Below, one piece after another: positions 15,536-22,947 of a stretch of DNA of 64,000 bases. The position numbers were made by a program, and so were the translations under genes. This stretch comes from Chryseobacterium sp. HSC-36S06 (lineage in GTDB: Bacteria > Bacteroidota > Bacteroidia > Flavobacteriales > Weeksellaceae), in contig NZ_JALJZX010000002.1 of NCBI RefSeq assembly GCF_024171485.1, positions 434,001 through 498,000 of the forward strand, written 5' to 3'. A model generated the notes under the pieces. It searched no databases, had not been told where the DNA came from, and saw only the letters and a program-made list of their open reading frames with translations. Within the stretch, counting starts at the first letter, position 1; each line of letters starts with the position of its first letter.

Positions 15536-17650
15536 CTATTCCGCCGTCAGTTCTGCCGAAAAATTTTCAGAAAGTCTCAGCACGCCTTCACTAAGTTGAT
15601 CCGGATGTTCGGTAAATCCTTTAAGTTTTGATGACTTCCCTTTCATGATCATATCATGAATCTGTTTTTCAGTGAGTTTTTTTCCGAAGGTAATGAACGG
15701 CACTTTGAAACCGCAGCCTTTGAAATTCGTACAGCCAACTGCAGTTTTTCCTTTTATCAGTTTGTTTTCCCGGCATTTCGGGCAGGTTTCAATTTCCCAA
15801 TTGATAGTGGTGGCTTTTTTTATGGGTTTTTCTTTTTCTGCAGGCACCGATTCATCTTTAAATGATATGATTTTTGGTTTCTCATTGATGACTTTTCGGG
15901 TAAGTTCTGTGACCATGGTTACGAGTTCATCTTTAAACTGGTTGGCTTCGTACTCACCGCGCTCAATTTTTCTGAGTTTGAATTCCCATTCTCCTGTAAG
16001 TTCTGGGCTTTTGAGCAGTTCGTCGTTAATGGTATCAATGAGTTCGACGCCGGTTGTGGTTGCCAGGATATTTTTCTTTTTCCTTTCGATATATTTCCTT
16101 TTGAAAAGTGTTTCGATGATATTCGCACGGGTCGAAGGTCTTCCGATTCCATTATTTTTCATCATTTCGCGCAGTTCTTCATCATCAACCTGCTTCCCGG
16201 CAGTTTCCATCGCCCGGAGAAGGGTAGCTTCGGTGTAAGGCTTTGGCGGACTGGTTTTTCCCTGATGGATAAGCGGTTGGTGCGGACCTTTTTCTCCGCT
16301 TTTAAATTCCGGAATGGTTTGTTCCTCGTCTTTATCCTTTTTTTCGGAATCACTTTTTTTGTCAGAAGCATAAACTTCGCGCCAGCCGGGTTCCAGAATC
16401 TGTTTGCCGGAAGCTTTAAACGGAATAGTGCCGACCTGACCTTCGACCAATGTATTGGAGATCTTACATTCAGGATAAAAAACAGCGATGAAACGCTTAG
16501 CCACCAGATCGTAAATAAGCTTTTCTTCTATTGATAAGCTTGATGAAGGCGGAATTTCCGTTGGGATAATCGCATGGTGATCGGTTACTTTAGCATCATC
16601 AAAAACCGCTTTGGATTTCGGTATTGGCTGTGAAAGCAGGGGTGCGGTAAACTGCGCGTAAAAATTCATCGAACGCAGAATTCCTTCAATTTTAGGATGC
16701 AGATTTTCTGAAAGGTAAGTGGTGTCTACACGCGGATAAGTCGTATGTTTTTTCTCGTAGAGGCTTTGGATGTATTTCAGTGTATTTTCCGCGGAGTAGC
16801 CGTATTTCCTGTTGGCCTCAACCTGCAGCGCCGTTAAATCAAAAAGTCTTGGATTTTTCTCTTTACCTTCTTTAATTTCAAAAGCAATAATTTCAAATTC
16901 GTGCTGTTTCAAGTATGAGAGGCCTTTTTCTGCCTTTTCTTTGGTCTTCAACCGGTCAATTGCGGCGGTAAAAAGCACATCGCGGTATTTGGTTTTCAGT
17001 TCCCAGTATTCTTCCGTGTTAAAAGCATCAATTTCTTTCTGCCGCTGCACAATCATAGCAAGGGTAGGAGTCTGCACGCGCCCGATGGAAAGTACCCCTT
17101 TGTTTCCGCCAAATTTGCGCGTAAAAAGACGGGTGGCATTAATCCCCAGCAGCCAGTCTCCAATGGCTCTTGCATTTCCTGCCAGATACAGATTTTGATA
17201 ATTTTCGGCAGGTTTCAGATTTGCAAAACCTTCCCGGATTGCATCTTCTGTGAGGGAAGAGATCCAGAGTCTCTTCATGGGTTTTTTACACTTTGCTTTC
17301 TGAAGTACCCAGCGCTGTATCAGTTCACCTTCCTGCCCGGCATCACCGCAGTTAATTACTTCCGCACATTCATCCACTAATTTTTCTATCGTTTTAAACT
17401 GCTTTTCAACGCCCGCATTCGGAATGAGCTTGATTCCGAAATTTTGCGGAATAATTGGCAGAAAAATCAGATCCCATGATTTGTAATGCGGGCTGTAATC
17501 GTGAGGTTCCTTCAGTGTGCAGAGATGCCCGAAAGTCCAGGTTACCCAAAAACCGTTACCCTCGAAATAGCCTTGTTTAGGCATGTTAGCTCCCAATACT
17601 TTCGCGATATCTCTGGCAACACTTGGTTTTTCGGCAATACATAATTTCAT
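15536..17650 (-). CDS. topB: DNA topoisomerase III
   Basis: A 704-residue type IA topoisomerase that passes single strands and resolves recombination intermediates. The Toprim start MKLCIAEKPSVARDIAKVLG is typical, INCGDAGQEGELIQR carries the metal-binding acids, and the active-site tyrosine lies in TTYPRVDTTYLS near residue 320. GRPSTRANII is also conserved. The C-terminus has a Cys4 zinc ribbon (CPKC..CTNFKGC). It may belong to accessory copies found in Bacteroidota integrative elements, but no element genes are around it here. Confidence 0.95.
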   Translation of the reverse strand: MKLCIAEKPSVARDIAKVLGANMPKQGYFEGNGFWVTWTFGHLCTLKEPHDYSPHYKSWDLIFLPIIPQNFGIKLIPNAGVEKQFKTIEKLVDECAEVINCGDAGQEGELIQRWVLQKAKCKKPMKRLWISSLTEDAIREGFANLKPAENYQNLYLAGNARAIGDWLLGINATRLFTRKFGGNKGVLSIGRVQTPTLAMIVQRQKEIDAFNTEEYWELKTKYRDVLFTAAIDRLKTKEKAEKGLSYLKQHEFEIIAFEIKEGKEKNPRLFDLTALQVEANRKYGYSAENTLKYIQSLYEKKHTTYPRVDTTYLSENLHPKIEGILRSMNFYAQFTAPLLSQPIPKSKAVFDDAKVTDHHAIIPTEIPPSSSLSIEEKLIYDLVAKRFIAVFYPECKISNTLVEGQVGTIPFKASGKQILEPGWREVYASDKKSDSEKKDKDEEQTIPEFKSGEKGPHQPLIHQGKTSPPKPYTEATLLRAMETAGKQVDDEELREMMKNNGIGRPSTRANIIETLFKRKYIERKKKNILATTTGVELIDTINDELLKSPELTGEWEFKLRKIERGEYEANQFKDELVTMVTELTRKVINEKPKIISFKDESVPAEKEKPIKKATTINWEIETCPKCRENKLIKGKTAVGCTNFKGCGFKVPFITFGKKLTEKQIHDMIMKGKSSKLKGFTEHPDQLSEGVLRLSENFSAELTAE

Positions 17651-17856
17651 GATACAACTTCATTTTTAGGACGGGCTGCAAATTACCGTAATTTTTCTGA
17701 AAAAAGTTTTTTAAATCCGAAGAAGAATATACCTGACTGTTTTTAGTTTGATATAAAATAATTCCGCAAGCAGTTTATCGGTTAGAAGATGTGGTCATTA
17801 AATATTTATTTCAATTCCATAATGACTAACTTTATCTTAAGTTTAAAAATTCAATA

Positions 17857-18567
17857 ATGCCTCAGAATATGAAAGACAGCTATATCAGCAATAAAAAAAT
17901 TTCCGAAGGAGAAGAAATTGAAGGCCAGGACATACGGACCGGAGTTTTTAATCTGATTCAAAATGAACATCCGGGTTTTTCTAAAAAGGACTTTATTTCA
18001 TTAGGGGAACTGAACCGTTACCGGCGGCTTTATCTTACATCATTAATTACTGAGGAGAAAGGAGAACTTGCGATCATTGATCTTGATGTGATGGATGCGA
18101 TTAAAAACAATTCCATTCTTTCGGAAAATATTATGGATGATCTCGACGCGGAATTAACGGTGGGGGAAAAGCTGGCCGACCGTGTTGCATTATTCGGCGG
18201 AAGCTGGCGATTTATTATTACTTTTTTTGCATTTATCATACTATGGATGGTTACCAATATCTGGATTTTAGCTGCAAAACCTTTAGATCCGTTTCCCTTT
18301 ATTCTGCTTAATCTCATTCTGTCGTGCATCGCTGCGATACAGGCTCCCATCATCATGATGAGCCAAAACCGCCAGGAACAGAAAGACAGAATTCGAGGAG
18401 AACACGATTATAAAATCAATCTGAAAGCCGAACTCGAAATTAAGCTGCTGAGCGAAAAAATCGATCATCTGCTGGTGAATCAGAATAAAAATCTGCTCGA
18501 AATACAGGAAGTGCAGACCGATTATCTGGAAGATCTGATGAAAATTATCAGCAACAGAAATATCTGA
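17857..18567 (+). CDS. DUF1003 membrane protein
   Basis: A 236-residue protein. The N-terminal half is soluble. SEKL-type DUF1003 landmarks follow: GEKLADRVALFGGSWRFI, then two membrane helices (FIITFFAFIILWMV and FILLNLILSCIAAIQAPII) and the conserved IIMMSQNRQEQKDR. The C-terminal region (about 185-236) is a charged helix, EIKLLSEKIDHLL, likely coiled coil. The family is widespread and uncharacterised, sometimes linked to metal or stress response. MKDSY at 17869 is an alternative start. Confidence 0.88.
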   Translation: MPQNMKDSYISNKKISEGEEIEGQDIRTGVFNLIQNEHPGFSKKDFISLGELNRYRRLYLTSLITEEKGELAIIDLDVMDAIKNNSILSENIMDDLDAELTVGEKLADRVALFGGSWRFIITFFAFIILWMVTNIWILAAKPLDPFPFILLNLILSCIAAIQAPIIMMSQNRQEQKDRIRGEHDYKINLKAELEIKLLSEKIDHLLVNQNKNLLEIQEVQTDYLEDLMKIISNRNI

Positions 18568-18719
18568 CTCTGAAATGTATATTGAAAATAAGAAATACGT
18601 TATTTTCTTTTATTCAATTCACAATCTTGAGTAGTAATGCTGTTGAAGTAAATATTTCCCGTCATTCTTCATTAAAAATCACCCGAAATCCATTGCCGGG
18701 ATTTATAAAAACATTTGAT

Positions 18720-18727
18720 TAATTTTG
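18720..18727 (+). promoter_or_regulatory. -7 promoter box for the YeeE/YedE pair
   Basis: TAATTTTG fits TAnnTTTG and would give a leader of about 85 bases before the ATG at 18818. A TTG at 18693-18695 is slightly too far for a good -33 box. Confidence 0.45.
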
Positions 18728-18817
18728 CAGGCCGGAAATCTGTGTTTCAACCTAATGTTATTTCAGTTGATTTACTTCGCTTTTCGGAAATATTTTGAGT
18801 TAAAAAAATAAAAATTT

Positions 18818-19381
18818 ATGATAGAATTTCTTCAGCAGCCCTGGCCGTGGTATGTCGCGGGACCTTTGATCGGACTGACCGTTCCGGCGCTACTAGTACT
18901 TGGAAATAAATCTTTCGGGATCTCCTCTTCTTTACGGCATATCTGCGCATCTTGTCTGCCTGCAAATATTCCTTTCTTTAAGTATAACTGGAGAAAGGAG
19001 GTTTGGAATTTATTCTTTGTTTTCGGAATTTTTGTTGGAGGTGTTATAACCTCGGTTCTGTTGACGGGTTCGGATCCTGTTGCGGTTCATCCTGCTTTAG
19101 CTGAGGAACTGGCAGGTTATGGGATCACCGATTATAACAATCTGGTTCCTACTCAGCTTATGAACTGGGATGCACTTTTTACTTTACGGGGTTTATTGAT
19201 GATGGTAGGCGGCGGATTCCTCGTAGGATTCGGAACACGATATGCAGGCGGATGTACAAGCGGACATTCGATCATGGGAATTGCTAACCTGCAGCTTCCA
19301 AGTCTTATCGCTACGGTCTGTTTTATGATTGGGGGCTTTCTGATGGCCAATGTGTTACTTCCGATTATTCTTTCACTTTAA
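18818..19381 (+). CDS. YeeE/YedE family transporter half, subunit A
   Basis: A 187-residue inner-membrane protein with about five hydrophobic segments. The signature [16 protein letters not shown] contains the conserved Cys in GGCTSGH, known from YeeE/YedE (sulfur transport, DUF395) proteins that move thiosulfate or other reduced sulfur species. It is the first half of a split transporter; the second half is encoded 9 bases downstream. No rhodanese, persulfide dioxygenase or ArsR regulator gene, which often accompany such pairs, is next to it. Confidence 0.9.
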   Translation: MIEFLQQPWPWYVAGPLIGLTVPALLVLGNKSFGISSSLRHICASCLPANIPFFKYNWRKEVWNLFFVFGIFVGGVITSVLLTGSDPVAVHPALAEELAGYGITDYNNLVPTQLMNWDALFTLRGLLMMVGGGFLVGFGTRYAGGCTSGHSIMGIANLQLPSLIATVCFMIGGFLMANVLLPIILSL

Positions 19382-19390
19382 ACCAAAAAA

Positions 19391-19891
19391 ATGCAACAAA
19401 ACAATACTACAAAAGATGATCTGGAAATAAGATCTTTGGATACCATGTGTGTGAATGAAAGCAAACTGGAGCACCGCTGGTATCACAATTTAAAATATCT
19501 TCTCCTCGGAATTTTCTTCGGAATTGTATTTACAAAAGCCGAAGTGATCAGTTGGTTCCGGATTCAGGAAATGTTCAGGCTGCAGTCTTTCCACATGTAC
19601 GGAATCATTGGAAGTGCCATTTTGGTGGCCATGATTTCGATATGGCTTATCAAGAAATTCAACATTAAAACAATTTATGGAGAAGAAATCGTTTTCCACA
19701 AAAAAGAATTTAACAAAGGTCAGATTTATGGTGGACTGATATTCGGTTTCGGTTGGGCAGTAACCGGTGCGTGTCCCGGACCGCTTTTTGCACAGATTGG
19801 AACAGGTGCTACTGCTATAGTGGTAACCCTACTGAGTGCAATTGCGGGAACATGGGTTTACGGGTACTTCAGAGAAAAATTGCCACACTAA
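19391..19891 (+). CDS. YeeE/YedE family transporter half, subunit B (DUF6691)
   Basis: A 166-residue membrane protein with four or five hydrophobic segments. GFGWAVTGACPGPLFAQIG carries the second conserved Cys motif (GACPGP), typical of the DUF6691/YeeE-B half. Its N-terminal 30 residues are soluble and charged. It follows subunit A by 9 bases, and the two probably form one transport unit for a reduced sulfur compound. A bidirectional terminator follows. Confidence 0.88.
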   Translation: MQQNNTTKDDLEIRSLDTMCVNESKLEHRWYHNLKYLLLGIFFGIVFTKAEVISWFRIQEMFRLQSFHMYGIIGSAILVAMISIWLIKKFNIKTIYGEEIVFHKKEFNKGQIYGGLIFGFGWAVTGACPGPLFAQIGTGATAIVVTLLSAIAGTWVYGYFREKLPH

Positions 19892-19924
19892 ATTTTTTTC
19901 CGCGTTATAAAAGCCTAATTAAAT

Positions 19925-19951
19925 AAAAAAACAGCAAATTGCTGTTTTTTT
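19925..19951. terminator. Bidirectional terminator
   Basis: ACAGCAA (19931-19937) and TTGCTGT (19939-19945) inside A and T tracts. It can end both the sulfur-transporter pair on the plus strand and the Ku/LigD operon on the minus strand. Confidence 0.85.
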
Positions 19952-19960
19952 ATTTTGCAG

Positions 19961-20227
19961 TTATGATTGCTGATCCAGATTGTTGTACAAATGATGTTCT
20001 GAAAGGAACAGAATCAAATTTGCATCTACCTGCTCTTTGTTCATCATATAGAATTTTTGTGGGTCCGTAAAATCTGCGCCAGTTCCATTAGGTCCCAGAA
20101 TAATTTCTCTCTCAAATTCTTTGCCCTGTATTGCGAAGGTTACTTTGCGCATCATTACGCCATTTTCTTCATATGCTGTGCCTAATTTAACGATGGTAAT
20201 TTCGTTTTCCTGAAGTTCTATTTTCAT
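19961..20227 (-). CDS. Small conserved protein of unknown function
   Basis: An 88-residue soluble protein, last gene of the Ku-LigD-TopoIB operon (31 bases after the topoisomerase stop). The sequence alternates strand-like and charged segments (ENEITIVKLGTAYEENG, REIILGPNGTGADF) and ends in a Leu-rich helix. No cysteines and no signal peptide are present, and I recognise no family. Tight spacing to the operon and a terminator directly behind it support expression as a real gene. Confidence 0.6.
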   Translation of the reverse strand: MKIELQENEITIVKLGTAYEENGVMMRKVTFAIQGKEFEREIILGPNGTGADFTDPQKFYMMNKEQVDANLILFLSEHHLYNNLDQQS

Positions 20228-20258
20228 GATTTTTTTATTTAGATGTTAATTTTTGTCT

Positions 20259-21362
20259 TTAAAGTTTTTCGTTTTCCAGGATTTTCATCACAATATGTTC
20301 TTCTTTGGTAAGTCCTGATCTTCCGTCATCGATTTCTATCGCGTCCAGTTCATCCAGATATTTCTTAATTGAACGGTTTTCATAAAGGTTAATCACTAAC
20401 GGATGAACATAATATTTCCGGCAAACGGTAGCTGTGTTTCCCAGATTTTGGGCAACCATCTCAAGAGCTTCTTTTACTTTTGATTTATAGCCTGAATCAT
20501 TTTCTGCTTCACCGATTTCTTTAAAAGCGATGAGTGCATTTACGGTGCCAGACCAGGTCCGGAAATCCTTTGCAGTAAAATCATCACCGCTGATTTCTTT
20601 GATATAGTCGTTTACCATTCCCGAATCGATGGCATGCCGGCTGCCGTCTTCATCGTAATACTGAAAGAGTTCCTTTCCGGGAATGTCTTTGCAGTTTTGA
20701 ACCGCTTTGGCGAGCTTGGCATTTTTCAGATCGATATCGTGATAAATTCCCTTTTTTCCCTTGAAGGAAAAGTTGATTTTCTGCCCTTTAATATTGACAT
20801 GTTTATCTTTCAAAGTCGTTAATCCGAAAGAGCCATAAAGTTTTTCGTAGACATTGTTACCGATACGGATATTGGTTCTTTCCATCAGACTGACTACAAC
20901 TGCCAGAACTTTCCTTTTTTCTAAGGTCTTCAGAGAAAGATCCTGTTCCAGATGAAGCCGGAGTTGGGGCAGTGCGTAACCAAACTGAAGCATTCTGTAA
21001 AATTTGGTGTGGTTGCGGAGCGCATTCCAAACAGGATGATATCTGTACTGCTTTCTGCGTTTTGTATCAATGCCAGTCGCCTGAAGATGACCATTCTGCA
21101 AGCCGCAAATCCAGACATTTTCCCACGCGGGGGGAATCGCAAGTTTATTGATCCTTTGGATTTCTTCCTGATCTTTTATCTTCTCGTCACCGCTATAATA
21201 GACAAATTTTTTCCCCCACTTCCGCCGTATAATTCCATCTGCTTCGCGGTCACTGGTATAAACTAAACTTACCGCTTTCGCAGATTTTACCGGATCCTTC
21301 ATGATTTTTACAATCTTTGATGGACTCAGGGAAATTACAATGTCTGTCTCGGCGTTTTTCAT
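20259..21362 (-). CDS. DNA topoisomerase IB (poxvirus type)
   Basis: A 367-residue type IB enzyme that nicks one strand and relaxes both positive and negative supercoils through a 3'-phosphotyrosine. The N-terminal domain has KKFVYYSG, IPPAWENVWIC and ATGIDTKRRKQYRYHP, and the catalytic domain has RIGN, KDFRTWSGT and the active-site tyrosine in VCRKYYVHP near residue 323. It matches bacterial members of the vaccinia-like family. It sits in an operon downstream of Ku and LigD, 15 bases after an SDR gene. Confidence 0.93.
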   Translation of the reverse strand: MKNAETDIVISLSPSKIVKIMKDPVKSAKAVSLVYTSDREADGIIRRKWGKKFVYYSGDEKIKDQEEIQRINKLAIPPAWENVWICGLQNGHLQATGIDTKRRKQYRYHPVWNALRNHTKFYRMLQFGYALPQLRLHLEQDLSLKTLEKRKVLAVVVSLMERTNIRIGNNVYEKLYGSFGLTTLKDKHVNIKGQKINFSFKGKKGIYHDIDLKNAKLAKAVQNCKDIPGKELFQYYDEDGSRHAIDSGMVNDYIKEISGDDFTAKDFRTWSGTVNALIAFKEIGEAENDSGYKSKVKEALEMVAQNLGNTATVCRKYYVHPLVINLYENRSIKKYLDELDAIEIDDGRSGLTKEEHIVMKILENEKL

Positions 21363-21377
21363 GTCAATATCAGTATT

Positions 21378-22235
21378 TTAACCGTTTACTATTTCGCCGC
21401 CATTGGGGTGAAGTACCTGACCGGTCATGTACGAAGAATCATCGCTTGCGAGGAAGAGAAAGCAGGTTGCTACTTCATTGGGTTCACCGGCACGTTTCAT
21501 AGGTGTATCACTTCCGAATTCGGAAACTGCTTTTTTTGAAAGGGTTGAGGCGATAAGTGGCGTCCATATTGGTCCGGGAGCCACTCCATTTACCCGAATT
21601 CCTTTTTCTGCAAGATTGGCGGACAAACTTCTGGTGAAAGAGAGTATCGCTCCTTTGGTGGCAGCATAGTCGATCAGATGGTCGCTTCCGCGGTACGCTG
21701 TTACCGAGGTCGTATTAATGATGCAGCTTCCTTTTTTTAAATATTTCATTGCATATTTAGTGAGCCAGAACAGCGAGAAAAAATTGGAATGGAAGGTCTT
21801 CATAAGCTGTTCCGTACTGATATCCTCAATGCTTTCAGCTTCCCAATGATTGGCGGCGTTGTTGACGAGAATATCAAGTTTTCCAAATTCAGAAATGGTT
21901 TTGCTGATCACTTTTTTACAGTGATTTTCTTTACCGAGATCACCTTTTATAATAATGCATTTTCTACCCAATTTTTCAATTTCCTTTTGGGTTTCTTTTG
22001 CATCAACGGTTTCACTGAGGTACGGAATTACGATATCTGCACCGTGCGCCGCAAAAAGCAATGCAGTAGCTTTGCCGATTCCGCTGTCGCCACCGCTAAT
22101 AATGGCGGTTTTGCCTTTAAGTTTTTGCTCCTGCTGAACAGGTTCACTTTCCGGAGTTGGTGAAAGTTTTTTCTCGAGCCCCGGTTTGTTCTGTTTCTGC
22201 GGAGGCCGGATTTTGGTTTTTGATTTCTTCTGCAT
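21378..22235 (-). CDS. SDR family oxidoreductase, YhdG/YhxC-like
   Basis: A 285-residue short-chain dehydrogenase with a 45-residue charged N-terminal extension (Lys/Pro/Gln-rich). It has ISGGDSGIGKATALLF (dinucleotide motif), NNAANHW, the catalytic Ser in NTTSVTAYRG and YAATKGA. The longer N-terminus is characteristic of general stress SDRs such as Bacillus GsiB/YhdF-like proteins. Substrate unknown. It sits 15 bases before the topoisomerase IB gene and 20 bases after the 54-aa gene, fully inside the operon. Confidence 0.87.
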   Translation of the reverse strand: MQKKSKTKIRPPQKQNKPGLEKKLSPTPESEPVQQEQKLKGKTAIISGGDSGIGKATALLFAAHGADIVIPYLSETVDAKETQKEIEKLGRKCIIIKGDLGKENHCKKVISKTISEFGKLDILVNNAANHWEAESIEDISTEQLMKTFHSNFFSLFWLTKYAMKYLKKGSCIINTTSVTAYRGSDHLIDYAATKGAILSFTRSLSANLAEKGIRVNGVAPGPIWTPLIASTLSKKAVSEFGSDTPMKRAGEPNEVATCFLFLASDDSSYMTGQVLHPNGGEIVNG

Positions 22236-22255
22236 ACTCTTTAAATAAGTTTAAT

Positions 22256-22420
22256 TTATTTCCTGCCTCGGGAAAATAGCCAGAAGATCAGACCGATAAC
22301 TGCAGCGACTAAAATGAATCCCCACCACATACCCGCTTTAAAAATGGTTTCAATGGCGTCGCAGCCGGTTAGGGTAAACATTGCTAATAATGCCAGACTT
22401 AATAATGTGAATTTTTTCAT
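22256..22420 (-). CDS. 54-residue lipoprotein/membrane peptide
   Basis: A small gene between DUF6526 and the SDR. The protein begins MKKFTLLSLALLAMFTLTGC, a lipoprotein signal with lipobox LTGC (C20), then DAIETIFKAG and a membrane helix GFILVAAVIGLIFWLF ending SRGRK. It would be anchored in the inner membrane by lipid and helix, or by the helix alone. Similar very short proteins recur in flavobacteria, often misnamed phosphatidate cytidylyltransferases. Spacing of 44 and 20 bases to its neighbours fits the operon. Confidence 0.75.
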   Translation of the reverse strand: MKKFTLLSLALLAMFTLTGCDAIETIFKAGMWWGFILVAAVIGLIFWLFSRGRK

Positions 22421-22464
22421 AACAGTGATTTTTAGTGTTTGTATTTGTTTTTAGTAATGTGTAT

Positions 22465-22902
22465 CTAAACTCTTTGAAAATCAGGATTCCATCCCGTGAT
22501 GGACTTTTTAATCGTATCACCGGAAAGGTTTTCGCTCAGCGTACGCTCCAGTAATATTTTAAACTCATCATCATAGGCAAAACGCAAAGCAGCAATCTGA
22601 TCGAAACTTAACTTCTCCGCTACTTCATCGGACCTTTTCCCAAAGAGTTCAAAATACCTTTGTTTGAATTCAAGAATTATGATCCTGTTCTGATTTCCGA
22701 GTGCATAGTGTTGCCTGAGCATGATTGCCAGAAATAACAGCAGGAAAATTACGAGGGAAAACAACTGCCAAACCAACGGGTTCTGCTCATCACTGAAGCT
22801 TTTCCATACTCCTAAAACCTGAAGCACCGCCAGAAGCGGTAAATAGACGAAGTGATGCGGCGGATAATATCGTTTATGATTGGTGTAATTTTGACTTTCC
22901 AT
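22465..22902 (-). CDS. DUF6526 membrane protein
   Basis: A 145-residue protein with two N-terminal membrane helices (about residues 18-32 and 43-61) and a soluble C-terminal domain from RQHYALGNQNRII on. The opening QNYTNHKRYYPPHHFV and the FEKRYYELTG-like motif (FKQRYFELFGKRSDE) are those of DUF6526 proteins, which have no known function. It lies directly behind ligD with a 45-base gap and before the 54-aa membrane peptide, so two small membrane proteins follow the NHEJ ligase. Confidence 0.82.
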   Translation of the reverse strand: MESQNYTNHKRYYPPHHFVYLPLLAVLQVLGVWKSFSDEQNPLVWQLFSLVIFLLLFLAIMLRQHYALGNQNRIIILEFKQRYFELFGKRSDEVAEKLSFDQIAALRFAYDDEFKILLERTLSENLSGDTIKKSITGWNPDFQRV

Positions 22903-22947
22903 GAAATGGGTCTATCAAATATGTAACCAAATCTGCCTGGCCTGCTG

